A DNA stretch of 64,000 nucleotides, from NCBI RefSeq assembly GCF_020905295.1, contig NZ_JAJJMM010000001.1:5890001-5954000 (forward strand), written 5' to 3'. Positions 9,759 through 18,484 of the stretch are shown here, one piece after another. Each line of letters begins with the position of its first letter. Position 1 is the stretch's first letter. This DNA is from Flavobacterium piscisymbiosum. GTDB lineage: Bacteria; Bacteroidota; Bacteroidia; Flavobacteriales; Flavobacteriaceae. Both the position numbers and the translations under genes were made by a program. Below the pieces are notes generated by a model that did not search any database, was not told the origin of the DNA, and saw only the letters and a list, made by a program, of their open reading frames with translations.

Positions 9759-9868
9759 GATTTAATCTTGCAATCCCGATAGCTATCAAGAGCAGATCCT
9801 CAAAGTTTTTTCCCTTAGTATCTTAGCAACTTAGAACCTTAGCATCTTAGAACCTCAGCACCTTCAAG

Positions 9869-10768
9869 TTAAAAATCCCCATAATATACCTGAAAGCAAG
9901 GTAATTTAAGATCATTTCTCCAGGTGTCGACAACTTGATTTCTGTCGTCCAGAACGAATTCTATAAAGTATTTATCTTTGATAAACTCATTGTAGATTTC
10001 GGTTTTTACGATCGAATCTTTTCGGCTGTCTTTGGTTTTACGCATGATCAGGTCGTCATATTCGATTTCGTGTTTTTTCAGGAATCGCAATGTTGGTTCT
10101 TTGTATTGATCTTCTCTTCCTGAAACCAGCAATATATTATATCCCAGTTTCTTGTAATTTCTCAACACATTCGCGACCGGATTATTGATTTCGTCTTCAT
10201 CACATTTACTGGCATCAAAAGGATTTCTTCCGTTCATTAAAGCCAGCGTTCCGTCAAGATCGCAAATTATAGCTTTTGGCAGATCAGAGTTTTGAGGGCA
10301 GTATTCGAGATTTTTATTCACTTTTTTTATCGGTTTAAAATCAAACTTTTCTTTTGTTTTTTGCAATTGATGGTACATGTTTTCAATTACCTTTTTTGGC
10401 ACTTTTCGGTCTCTCTTTTCATTTCTGATAAAAAGCTCTTCTAATGGTAAATCAAACACTTTGAAATCAATATTGGCCATTTCGGCAAAATCATTTATCG
10501 ACTGTTTTATATAATCTGATTTTACATTGCAAGTATCCAGAATCACATTCCAACCATTCGAAAGCAAGGTTTTAATCTGTCCGTTTACAATTTTCGAAAT
10601 CATGCTTTCATATGCCGGATCCAAAGTTTCCTGAAATTGCGAAAACCTGATTTCATCACGGCTTATTCTCATCGTTTTAGATTCGGTTCTCACCTTCCAC
10701 TCTGCAAAAGTGCTTTTTCCCGATGCCGGACAACCTATAAGTATCGTTAATGTTGGTATCTTTTTCAT
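9869..10768 (-). CDS. T4 Pnk-like polynucleotide 5'-kinase / 3'-phosphatase
   Basis: 299 residues, the length and domain order of phage T4 Pnk. The N-terminal kinase has P-loop GCPASGKST (residues 12-20) and the SRDEIR block near 36-41. The C-terminal HAD phosphatase has DLDGT (nucleophile D170, acid D172), SGRED (216-220) and a terminal VLDDR block. Predicted reaction: phosphorylation of 5'-OH RNA ends and removal of 3'-phosphate or cyclic phosphate, healing ribotoxin-cut RNA. It is the last gene after hen1 and the ligase, 13 bp downstream of the ligase, and shares the hen1 promoter. Canonical bacterial Pnkp instead uses a calcineurin-type phosphatase in one chain with the ligase; here the healing enzyme is separate and HAD-type. 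Confidence 0.85.
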   Translation of the reverse strand: MKKIPTLTILIGCPASGKSTFAEWKVRTESKTMRISRDEIRFSQFQETLDPAYESMISKIVNGQIKTLLSNGWNVILDTCNVKSDYIKQSINDFAEMANIDFKVFDLPLEELFIRNEKRDRKVPKKVIENMYHQLQKTKEKFDFKPIKKVNKNLEYCPQNSDLPKAIICDLDGTLALMNGRNPFDASKCDEDEINNPVANVLRNYKKLGYNILLVSGREDQYKEPTLRFLKKHEIEYDDLIMRKTKDSRKDSIVKTEIYNEFIKDKYFIEFVLDDRNQVVDTWRNDLKLPCFQVYYGDF

Positions 10769-10781
10769 TGTATAATCTTTG

Positions 10782-11966
10782 TTATAATCTTGGATCTAAT
10801 GTTTTTTCTATCTCTTCGTTATTGATTCGCTTCAAAAGCAACAAACGCATCAGGTAATTTTCGTCATCTAAATCTTTATACGGAATCTGAAGCATTTTTT
10901 GATTGATTTCCCAACCGTTTATCGATTGCTCCATCTTCTTTTTTACATTTCGTTTTTCTAAATAATGATCAAAATCCTGATGAAAATTCACGCCGTAAAT
11001 CATCGTTAGATAATTGTTGTTTCTCACTTTAAAACAAGGTGGCAGATTTTTTATATAATTCTGAACCGGTTTAATCATGATGCCTTCTTCATTGTCATTC
11101 GTTAGTTTTTCAAAAAACGAATAGATTTCTTTTAGCTTTTCTTCTTTACCAGAAACCGTAAATTCTACATGCAAAAAGGCATCATCGTTTACCAATTCAT
11201 ACGTTAAATTACTGTTTGGCAATGTTTCATCACCGGAAGCTGTAACTATTTTCAGGATTGTAAAAGGTTTAAAATGTATTTCACCTTCATTCCCAAAAGT
11301 CTCAATCTGGTTTTTAAACACATGTAATGATTCTTCCTGTTTGGCTAAATCCGGAATTTTCACGCTTCCTAAAGCTTCATACTGACGCACAATATGCGAC
11401 TTATGTTTGCTGCCAAATTCTTTTCTGCTAAGCGCTTTTTTATCTGAAAGATACGTTGTAAACGCTTCCGATTTTTTTACACTTTCTAATTTTTCAAGTA
11501 ATCCTGAAGATTTTAAATACTCATTATGCGTTTTTAAGGCATCGTAATATCCTGTAAATTCTTTTTCGATCAATCCGGCTCCCAAAACTTTCCAAGGCAA
11601 TAATTCCGAAGCAATTAAAATAGTTTCAAAATCAGGAAAAGCAATTACCATCTTAGCATGCAATTCTTTCAGACTTTCAATGGCTTTTTCTACATCGATA
11701 TGATCCATTTTAAAACCGTTTCGGGAAACAAAATAAGTTTCTTCAAGATTTCTTTTCAGGTAAATGGTGCAGTACGAACCCATGTATTTTTTTTGAACCA
11801 CAAATTCGTTTACGCCTTTGCCTAAATAATAGTTTACAGCTTCTTCAATGCTTTCTATTTCATTTTTAGACGTGCTTTTTAGCGCCGGAGAAATAGTTGG
11901 CGAAAAATCATTTATTTTATTAGTACAAAACCAGTCGATTCTGTTTCTTACTTTATAGTCTAACAT
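10782..11966 (-). CDS. Pnkp-type RNA ligase (stand-alone adenylyltransferase)
   Basis: 394 residues matching the ligase module of bacterial Pnkp. Motif I is K60-Y-M-G63 (expected AMP-accepting lysine). SRNG is at 81-84, a motif IIIa-like SELLPWKVLG near 120, motif IV EGIMIKP at 294-300 and motif V KVR at 313-315, followed by YLTMIYG. The C-terminus LDPRL is also like Pnkp. Pnkp is normally an ~870-residue kinase-phosphatase-ligase; here the ligase is its own gene, 4 bp after hen1 and 13 bp before the kinase-phosphatase gene. In the known Pnkp/Hen1 complex the N-terminal part of Hen1 activates the ligase, and that pairing probably holds here because both genes are in one operon. The assignment rests on motifs; the split architecture is directly visible. 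Confidence 0.8.
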   Translation of the reverse strand: MLDYKVRNRIDWFCTNKINDFSPTISPALKSTSKNEIESIEEAVNYYLGKGVNEFVVQKKYMGSYCTIYLKRNLEETYFVSRNGFKMDHIDVEKAIESLKELHAKMVIAFPDFETILIASELLPWKVLGAGLIEKEFTGYYDALKTHNEYLKSSGLLEKLESVKKSEAFTTYLSDKKALSRKEFGSKHKSHIVRQYEALGSVKIPDLAKQEESLHVFKNQIETFGNEGEIHFKPFTILKIVTASGDETLPNSNLTYELVNDDAFLHVEFTVSGKEEKLKEIYSFFEKLTNDNEEGIMIKPVQNYIKNLPPCFKVRNNNYLTMIYGVNFHQDFDHYLEKRNVKKKMEQSINGWEINQKMLQIPYKDLDDENYLMRLLLLKRINNEEIEKTLDPRL

Positions 11967-11970
11967 TTTT

Positions 11971-13248
11971 TTACTTTTTTTGAATGATTACGGCACTTGT
12001 TGGGTAAACTCCTTTTACACAATCTCCTATTCCGTAAAAGGTTTTAGGATTTGGAAAAATTTCATTGATCAACGCTACAAATTCTGAGTTTGACAATTCA
12101 AAATCGTGATTGTCGTGCCTGAATTCTTCTGTTAGTTCATAATTTACATTAAAATCTTTGTCTGGCGTTGTTACAAATAGCTGCGTAAAGTTTGTATTGT
12201 CCCTAATCCAGATTAACAATGCTTTTGCTTCTTCAAGCGAATTGTGCTCAATCACTTCACTCAAAATAATCTGATTTTCAAAACCTTTAATCTCATCTAA
12301 ACTTTCTATCCATCGCAAGTTATCTGCATTTTCTATTGCGACGATTTTATCTGCGACATGCTTAAAATCGACCTCATCGTATGCATAATATTCTTGCGTA
12401 AATCCTTTTTTAAGCAATAATTTAAAATATTGTAATTCGCCACAGCCAAAATCTAAAACAGGTTCATCAAAATTGATTTTACTGCAGATAAATTCTTTTC
12501 TGGATTGATGCGTGTCTGTAAAAACAAACTGTACTTCGTTGTCAAAATAAGCTTCTAATTGTGGTTTGAATTTTTCAAACTGCACCGGCGAACGCATGAT
12601 TCTTTTGATAAAAAGATAAAACACAAAATACGGAATGCCTGAAATATTGGTTAACATCGTGATATGCTTCTGAATAAAATAGTCATCGATGTACGTGTAA
12701 ACTGCATATCTATTGGTAAAGTGCGAAAACAAAGCGACAAGCGAAAATTTCTGCAAAGCTTCTCTAACGGTTTTACCTTCAATCTTTAATTCGAAATTAT
12801 TCCCAATTTTATGCTGCAATGAAATTCCCTCGATGTATTTTGACAAAAGATAGTTTCCGTTTTTGTACCAACCTGAATCAATAAAAAAAGTTTCTACTTC
12901 TATGGTACATTTTTCTGTATCAACTTCATTGTAATTTTTCTCTAACCAGGAAATTGTCGTTTCACCCAAACTTGTGTTTTCTTTATACAAATGATTGAAA
13001 AATTCTGTCGACATGTTCAAGGCCAATAAAGGACTGCAGTAACTTTGAAAATCGATTTGATTTCCTTCCTCGGGCAGATAACTTTTTTTGCCATCTAAAA
13101 AAACACAATGATATTCATTGGCAGAAATTACATTTCCAATCACAATTCCGTCTTTTAATTCTTTTAAATATAAACCTTTATCCGTATTTGGATTTTTATA
13201 AAGGATATCTAAAAAGTATTTATTCTCTGATTTAAGTTTTATAATCAT
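11971..13248 (-). CDS. hen1: Hen1-type RNA 3'-terminal 2'-O-methyltransferase
   Basis: 425 residues. The N-terminal ~240 residues correspond to the bacterial Hen1 extension that activates Pnkp ligase. The C-terminal methyltransferase has SAM motif DFGCGE (266-271), the SEVIEH block (E331, E334, H335) and FRHDNHDFE (H381). E, E, H and H are the metal ligands expected of Hen1. It methylates the 2'-OH of the 3' nucleotide at an RNA break before sealing, protecting the repaired site from being cut again. It is the first gene of a three-gene operon (hen1, ligase, kinase-phosphatase) with an operator and a perfect -7 box 20-60 bp upstream. Confidence 0.85.
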   Translation of the reverse strand: MIIKLKSENKYFLDILYKNPNTDKGLYLKELKDGIVIGNVISANEYHCVFLDGKKSYLPEEGNQIDFQSYCSPLLALNMSTEFFNHLYKENTSLGETTISWLEKNYNEVDTEKCTIEVETFFIDSGWYKNGNYLLSKYIEGISLQHKIGNNFELKIEGKTVREALQKFSLVALFSHFTNRYAVYTYIDDYFIQKHITMLTNISGIPYFVFYLFIKRIMRSPVQFEKFKPQLEAYFDNEVQFVFTDTHQSRKEFICSKINFDEPVLDFGCGELQYFKLLLKKGFTQEYYAYDEVDFKHVADKIVAIENADNLRWIESLDEIKGFENQIILSEVIEHNSLEEAKALLIWIRDNTNFTQLFVTTPDKDFNVNYELTEEFRHDNHDFELSNSEFVALINEIFPNPKTFYGIGDCVKGVYPTSAVIIQKK

Positions 13249-13267
13249 TGTGTCTATTTTTGTTTGA

Positions 13268-13306
13268 CAAATATAGCTTTGCCACTACGCGGTTATTTTG
13301 CGCAGT
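13268..13306 (-). promoter_or_regulatory. hen1 promoter with shared palindromic operator (site 1)
   Basis: The operator is at 13284-13306: half-sites ACTACGCG and TGCGCAGT around spacer GTTATTT (plus-strand reading). A minus-strand -7 box TATATTTG is at 13275-13268, 8 bp from the operator. The same arrangement occurs at four other promoters in this island, so a common regulator is likely. Confidence 0.8.
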
Positions 13307-13318
13307 TAAATTTTAATT

Positions 13319-14335
13319 TTATTCTTCTTCTCTATTAAACGGTTTTTCAAATGTAGGGCGAATCATTTTCCAGATAATCTCCGAATAATTTTTACCATTC
13401 AGCATTGCAAACAAAACTCCCGGATATTGACAAGTCATGAAATACAAAGCAGTTTCTTTGCGTGATTCCAGAACTTTAAAATCTGCCTTACACTGAACTT
13501 CTATTACCGAATATTTATTTTCTAAATCCCTTTTAGTTTGTTTTACCCAATCGAAAAATTCATCCGGAACACGTTCCAAAATTTCTTCCATTGATTGATT
13601 GGTTTTCAAATATTCCCAGATATTCAAATTCGAAACCTGAGTGATGATTCGGTGTAAACGAAGGTATTCATCAAATTTAATTTTTACCCGAAAGTTGTTC
13701 GCATATTTAATGATAAAACCTTCTTTATTGGCGATATCCATTTGTTTTAAAGTCAAAATATCTTTGATTCCGTCGTATTTTTCAACTACAGGAAAACCAA
13801 TATCTTCAAGCGGAAATTCCTCTCCGGATTGTGTATCGATAATGGCCAGTAAAACCAGTTCTTCTGATGCGCCGTAATCTAAAACAATTCGGTTTTCAGG
13901 ATAAATAATTTCAAAGAGATAGGTTTTATTTTTATCCAAAAGCGGCCATGAATTTCTGTATTTTCCGTGCAGCATTTCATTCGCCTTATCCGACTGAATG
14001 CTCGAAAAAGAACCGCGACTTGCCATAAAAGGAACTTCATCAACCCAATATAAAATTCCCATTGAACCGTCCATTTTATCGTAAACCTCAAAAGTCGATT
14101 CAGGAAGAATTTGATTTTCCATTTCACCTAAATTGAAAAACTTAGCAAAAGGTCTTGCAACGACGTTTTCATTTTTATCTAAAATCAAACCTCTGCACGC
14201 TAAAGTTACCTCATTCCAAATTCTCTCGAACTGAGCATTTTGGGTATAATTATAAATATATAAATCATGTTCAGGATGTTTGTTTACCCGCACATAATTT
14301 TTTGAAATCATTTCCTTTAAAAGCGTTGTATTCAT
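13319..14335 (-). CDS. T4 Rnl1-type RNA ligase
   Basis: 338 residues. The nucleotidyl-transfer motif I is K87-M-D-G90 (YDKMDGSMG), preceded by RPFAKFFNLGE, a block shared with T4 RNA ligase 1. Motif IV is EGFIIKY and motif V RVKIKF. Rnl1-type ligases seal 5'-PO4 and 3'-OH ends and classically repair tRNA cut in the anticodon loop. It has its own promoter and operator and is transcribed separately from the hen1 operon, so the island has two different ligases. It is divergent from the small membrane-protein gene. Confidence 0.85.
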   Translation of the reverse strand: MNTTLLKEMISKNYVRVNKHPEHDLYIYNYTQNAQFERIWNEVTLACRGLILDKNENVVARPFAKFFNLGEMENQILPESTFEVYDKMDGSMGILYWVDEVPFMASRGSFSSIQSDKANEMLHGKYRNSWPLLDKNKTYLFEIIYPENRIVLDYGASEELVLLAIIDTQSGEEFPLEDIGFPVVEKYDGIKDILTLKQMDIANKEGFIIKYANNFRVKIKFDEYLRLHRIITQVSNLNIWEYLKTNQSMEEILERVPDEFFDWVKQTKRDLENKYSVIEVQCKADFKVLESRKETALYFMTCQYPGVLFAMLNGKNYSEIIWKMIRPTFEKPFNREEE

Positions 14336-14352
14336 TAGTTCTTATCTTTAAA

Positions 14353-14391
14353 CAAAGATTCAAAAGGAACTGCGCAGTTATTTTGCGTAGT
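14353..14391 (-). promoter_or_regulatory. rnl1 promoter with shared operator (site 2)
   Basis: The operator is at 14369-14391 (ACTGCGCA, spacer GTTATTT, TGCGTAGT). A minus-strand -7-like AATCTTTG is at 14360-14353, 8 bp away. On the plus strand TATTTTTA (14401) and GATATTTG (14411) could drive the divergent membrane-protein gene. Confidence 0.8.
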
Positions 14392-14442
14392 TAAAAATAT
14401 TATTTTTATTGATATTTGCATTTGTATTAAAATTCCATGTAA

Positions 14443-14754
14443 ATGAAAGTATACTGGTCAAAAATTATCATAATAAATATTCTGCTTGGCTTCCTATACA
14501 GTATATCGATTTTTCTGTATTACAAACCAAATCAGTCAACGCTCTTGTACCTTTTATTTGATCGATATTTGTTTTTCTACCCTATTTTAGCTTTTTCATT
14601 ATTGTTATTTGCTGTAGTTGCATTCAGGGTTAGAACAAGAAAAAATACAGATAATACCGGCGTAACATTGGCAATAACTATTTGCTCGTTATTGCTTACA
14701 GCAAGCATTTTAATCACTGGATTTCTTTGGATGATGATTGGAATAGGAAGATAA
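14443..14754 (+). CDS. Small membrane protein, 103 aa
   Basis: A 103-residue protein with three hydrophobic segments (about residues 6-26, 42-62 and 75-100) and a short basic loop RVRTRKN. No family is recognised. It is divergent from the Rnl1 ligase gene across operator site 2, which raises the possibility of co-regulation with the repair genes. A membrane partner for the system, for example a sensor or effector, is speculation. Confidence 0.6.
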   Translation: MKVYWSKIIIINILLGFLYSISIFLYYKPNQSTLLYLLFDRYLFFYPILAFSLLLFAVVAFRVRTRKNTDNTGVTLAITICSLLLTASILITGFLWMMIGIGR

Positions 14755-14768
14755 AATCTTGCATAAGT

Positions 14769-15497
14769 TTAAAAATAATTTTCATCTTCATACTTATATT
14801 CAGACGTATTTCTCATTATTAATATTCTTGTTTTCAATACTTCAACAAATATTGAAAGCCATTTTTTTAAATGATCAAAATTGACATTTTCATTCCTAAA
14901 AAGATATTCTTTCAAATCAGGAAAATAGTCTGCAATTTGATTTTTTGTATAAAGTTCTTTTCCTTTCTGAAGTGCAATCGTCTGCGCTATTTGAAAAGCC
15001 ATTGATTTTAAAATATCTTCTTTTTTACTACCTTTTCCAAAAGAGGCTATTTTACTTAAATCTATAGTTTCTAAAGCCATAATCTTTTCATCCAGATTTC
15101 CTTTCAAAGCACTTTTTATCAAAACCCGATATTCAGTTTTGCTCATAAAAGATAAAAGCATTCTGGTACTTCTTAGAAATTTCAAATTTATATCCCGCAC
15201 CAAAAGCTTTGTTATTCGATTTTCCTGTTTTTGTTCATGAAACCGGTAAGTATAAAACAATGCATTATTTAACTCATCTGTCGTTCCTTTATAAACCTCA
15301 ACTAAATGACCGTTTTTACAAACAGCAAGATTGGCATTGATTACTTTTTCAGGAAAAACCGGAACAATTGATTTGCTTAACTCTTTTGATAAAGTCAATT
15401 TTTCTACTATTGTTTCCGGCATTTTTTCAACAAAGAAAACTAAATCGACATCGAGCGAATTTTCAGATCCAAATATTTGATAAATTGGTGTTTTCAT
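14769..15497 (-). CDS. Predicted nucleotidyltransferase of RNA-repair island
   Basis: 242 residues. Residues 9-18 give the pattern G10-S11-x4-D16-x-D18 (FGSENSLDVD), the start signature of Pol-beta-type nucleotidyltransferases. The rest is helical with no other recognised motif. Its place between Rnl1 and the RING gene, under the same operator type, suggests it adds nucleotides to damaged RNA 3' ends (for example CCA repair) or modifies RNA or protein; the substrate cannot be told from sequence. A remnant of a second, similar gene lies directly upstream. Confidence 0.6.
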   Translation of the reverse strand: MKTPIYQIFGSENSLDVDLVFFVEKMPETIVEKLTLSKELSKSIVPVFPEKVINANLAVCKNGHLVEVYKGTTDELNNALFYTYRFHEQKQENRITKLLVRDINLKFLRSTRMLLSFMSKTEYRVLIKSALKGNLDEKIMALETIDLSKIASFGKGSKKEDILKSMAFQIAQTIALQKGKELYTKNQIADYFPDLKEYLFRNENVNFDHLKKWLSIFVEVLKTRILIMRNTSEYKYEDENYF

Positions 15498-15500
15498 GAT

Positions 15501-15669
15501 TTAAAATTTTTCGTTTAGCATATCAATTCGTTCGTTATGGCAAGTCAAAAAACCATTCTCAGATTTAAATTCTCCAAAATTTTGAAACATTTTTAACCAG
15601 GAATCAACATATTGCTGTAGAATCATCAGAACCATAAATATAATATGGGTACGGAAAAGTATTTTTCAT
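15501..15669 (-). pseudogene. Remnant of a second nucleotidyltransferase-like gene
   Basis: An ATG at 15669 opens MKNTFPYPYYIYGSDDSTA and then stops at 15604. The GSDDS block resembles the GSENS motif at the start of the intact nucleotidyltransferase. In another frame, a 44-codon segment (15635-15501, MVLMILQQYVDSWLKMF...) continues and stops 3 bp before the intact gene. Two coding-looking pieces in different frames suggest an internally deleted or frameshifted paralogue. Alternatively these are two very small genes or a leader peptide. Confidence 0.4.
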
Positions 15670-15691
15670 TTGTAATTATCTTTTGATAATG

Positions 15692-15729
15692 TAAAGATTT
15701 TGCTTTAATACGCAGTTATTTTGCGCAGT
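15692..15729 (-). promoter_or_regulatory. Nucleotidyltransferase promoter with shared operator (site 3)
   Basis: The operator is at 15707-15729 (AATACGCA, spacer GTTATTT, TGCGCAGT). A minus-strand AATCTTTA -7-like box is at 15699-15692. The left half-site is degenerate at its outer bases compared with the other copies. Confidence 0.75.
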
Positions 15730-15865
15730 TGAAACAATTCGTATTGAGATACATTTTTTTTCAGATAGACCTTTATCAAAGTTTAAAACTTTGACAAAGG
15801 TTGACAATTGGAATCGAGTTTCTTGCGTATCCTTCGATTTCGCTACCAATGACGTATTTGGTATT

Positions 15866-15931
15866 GTCAGGCTGAGCGGAGTCGAAGCCCACGTTTCAAT
15901 TGGAGCGCCCTTCGACTTCGCTCAGGGTGAC
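15866..15931. repeat. Dispersed inverted repeat
   Basis: The left arm gtcaggctgagcggagtcga (15866-15885) pairs with tcgacttcgctcagggtgac (15912-15931) with three mismatches. It is an intergenic element of a type frequent in Bacteroidota, located between the RING gene and operator site 3, and may act as a terminator for the RING transcript. Confidence 0.65.
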
Positions 15932-16003
15932 ACCTAAGAATACGTCAGGATGACAAACAGAACGACAAAACCACGAACTCATTCAAGAATCCGTGGTTTA
16001 AAT

Positions 16004-18244
16004 TTAATCAATTAATAATTGCATAACTGCCGCAGCATTTATCGCCCATTGTGCATCATAAACCTCATCGGCATTTTGATCTTCGGTGATGGTTAAACCT
16101 TGTGCTTCCGCTTTAAGTTGTAACAAGCTACCAATATTCAATTTGCTGCTTAGTTTTGCCAATAACGCCTGAACTCCTTTAAAATCCAAACCTTGTACAA
16201 CTTGTCCTCCAAAGGTCATCTCTAACCAAATGATTTCTCTTTTGGCTACATCCAACACTCCGAAAACCAAACCTTTGGCAACATTTTGCGTTACACGAAC
16301 CTGGTGATCTACACAAGACGGATCGTATGCAACTCCAGTTTTCTCAGAGATTTTCATCGGGTGTTTACTGTTCATCCAACCCACAACAAGATTTGGCGTG
16401 ATACTTCCGTTGCTGAACGCATTGCAGGTAAAAGTTACAAATTTTGCTTTGGCTTTCGCCAAATCGTCAATGTTGATGTTGATATATTCAGCGGTTCCAA
16501 TTTTAGCTGGAATACTTCTGATATCACCGCTATGTTTACAACCAACAGTTTCCAATCGGCTGAAAGAACAGATATCGGCTTTATCTTCGTAAGCAATATG
16601 ACAACTTAAATCCATATCCAGGTGTTGCGCTGGCAAATCTGCACCCCATTGCATAAACAATCGCACTTCGTTACCTTCTATCGGGAAACGTGTTCCCATT
16701 AAAGCAACCGGTAAATCCTGAACATTTTCGCTTCTATCACCAATCGAAACTGGCATATTAAACAACTGCGGATCGATATAGATCGTTTTGTTTGGGTTTT
16801 CGATTGCCGCAAATCGCTTTTTCATCGCCAAAAGACACAACGCTTCAATTTGATTTTTCATCGCCTCTAATTGCTCTTCGTTGTACAAATTCAATAAACC
16901 ATTTGCCGGAATTCTTTTGTTGGTTCCACCTAAAGGTTTCACGCTTCTTTGCATGTTTTTATCAAAATAATTTTGAGCATACATGTTCAAAGTAAATACC
17001 AATCTGGCAGGAACTTTATCTATAATTTCTTCGAAATGAGCAACTGTTTCATCTGCACCAAACCATAGCATATTCGAAAATAAAGAGCGTGCAAACAATC
17101 CTGGACGTTGTTTTAATAATGAAAATGTTTTATCGGCATCAAATTTTAATCTTGAAGAGTTTACTTTACTTTGCCAAACGTCGTACACTTGGTTGTAGAA
17201 TACATCCATTAAAAAATTCAATTTCTCAAATCCTTTTCTTTTGCTGTACTCCGCCAAACGCAACGCTCTGATAAAACGAACCCACATTCCTCTTTTTGGG
17301 TGCATGATTTCGCACATTGTTTCAACATCCATATCAAGATTATTCAACCAGGATGCCACCATTAAACATTCTTTTCTTGAATATTTAAGTTTCAAATCTT
17401 TTTGAGACGCAACTTTCGCCTGCGCACTTGTATCTAAAGGATTATAAAAATGTGTTGCGTTTTTAGATATTCGTTTAATGATGGTTTTTGGCTCAATAAT
17501 TTGCAACAATCCTGTATTCTTGAACCATAAATATCTTAAGATATCTGTTGGCGATTTAAAATACTGAAACGCATTTTCGGCTTTACCTTCTTCAATTAAA
17601 ACATCGATTACCAACATCAAAGTTTCCTTCATTGCGATATCTACTTTTGGTAATGGGAAGTATTTCAACGCCTTTTTTAAACTATCTGCCTGCGTAGCAT
17701 CTAAAGCGGTTTTAGATTGCAATAATGATTTGTAGAAATCTTCCAATTCCTTTTCTGACCATAAATCCAAAACTTTTAATTTGCTTCCTTGTCCGTAATT
17801 TTCGATTTTTCCAAATTCAAACGGAGTTCCGCAAAACGGACATCCATTGTATCTTTCTAAAGGAAAAGTATTGTTTGGGATAATATGTCCGCATTGTAAA
17901 GTTGTTCCGTTTTTTGTTTGAAAAAAATTGGCAAAAAAAGTTGCAACGTGATCTATGGCAGATTCTCCGGTTGGAATATTCCATTCTTTAACCAAAGGTG
18001 CCCAATTTTTATCTGTTCCTAAAACTTCTTTTAAGATTTCTAAAACCTCTAATTTATAATTCGGGTTTACATTATTTAAAGCGTATAATAACGATTCGGA
18101 AAACGTAAATCCGAGTTTTGAAACATTGGCCACGAAAACCGATGTTGATCCTGATAATTTTTTAATATCATTCGCAATCATTTCTGATGGAATGAAAATA
18201 GCGTTTTGACGCAAACTGATTTTTAATAATTCTTGTGTTTTCAT
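16004..18244 (-). CDS. MXAN_6230/SCO0854-type protein with RING-like finger and TerD-like domain
   Basis: 746 residues. A RING-like zinc cluster is at C118-x-H120 and C135-x2-C138 (CGHIIPNN...CPFCGTPF). A long helical middle region follows. A C-terminal TerD-like beta-sandwich is at about 525-650 (DMDLSCHIAY, CKHSGDI, YININID, FVTFTCNAFSNG). Similar RING proteins are known from Myxococcus and Streptomyces under this family name. TerD domains bind metal and belong to stress and phage-response modules. The gene sits inside the RNA-repair island downstream of the tRNA-like RNAs and may be co-transcribed with them from operator site 4. A scaffold or damage-signalling role is inference. Confidence 0.75.
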   Translation of the reverse strand: MKTQELLKISLRQNAIFIPSEMIANDIKKLSGSTSVFVANVSKLGFTFSESLLYALNNVNPNYKLEVLEILKEVLGTDKNWAPLVKEWNIPTGESAIDHVATFFANFFQTKNGTTLQCGHIIPNNTFPLERYNGCPFCGTPFEFGKIENYGQGSKLKVLDLWSEKELEDFYKSLLQSKTALDATQADSLKKALKYFPLPKVDIAMKETLMLVIDVLIEEGKAENAFQYFKSPTDILRYLWFKNTGLLQIIEPKTIIKRISKNATHFYNPLDTSAQAKVASQKDLKLKYSRKECLMVASWLNNLDMDVETMCEIMHPKRGMWVRFIRALRLAEYSKRKGFEKLNFLMDVFYNQVYDVWQSKVNSSRLKFDADKTFSLLKQRPGLFARSLFSNMLWFGADETVAHFEEIIDKVPARLVFTLNMYAQNYFDKNMQRSVKPLGGTNKRIPANGLLNLYNEEQLEAMKNQIEALCLLAMKKRFAAIENPNKTIYIDPQLFNMPVSIGDRSENVQDLPVALMGTRFPIEGNEVRLFMQWGADLPAQHLDMDLSCHIAYEDKADICSFSRLETVGCKHSGDIRSIPAKIGTAEYININIDDLAKAKAKFVTFTCNAFSNGSITPNLVVGWMNSKHPMKISEKTGVAYDPSCVDHQVRVTQNVAKGLVFGVLDVAKREIIWLEMTFGGQVVQGLDFKGVQALLAKLSSKLNIGSLLQLKAEAQGLTITEDQNADEVYDAQWAINAAAVMQLLID

Positions 18245-18416
18245 TTTTTTAATTTTTAAAATTTAGATAATGGTGTTTCTGATTTCTACCTAAAAGATTT
18301 TGAAGTAAGAAACACTTGACCTGAAATTGGAGTGTAATTGATGAACTGTTTTATCTGATGGGTTTCCCCGAGAAGTAAGTTAATCTTGACCCTCCTTTTT
18401 TATTAATGATGATTTT

Positions 18417-18468
18417 AAAACTTGTTCGGACTCGAACCGAAAGTTACCAATTGTCTGAAGTAAGTTTT
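18417..18468 (-). ncRNA. tRNA-like T-arm element in RING-gene leader
   Basis: On the minus strand a T-arm (TTCGG stem, TTCGAGT loop, CCGAA stem; 18441-18425) is flanked by a 7-bp acceptor-like pairing AAAACTT / AAGTTTT (18468-18462 with 18423-18417). No full D arm or anticodon arm is present. It could be a truncated tRNA-like module or a relic of a 3' tRNA half. The 5' strand of the outer stem overlaps one copy of the 20-nt repeat. Confidence 0.5.
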
Positions 18469-18484
18469 AATTGACCATTAATTG

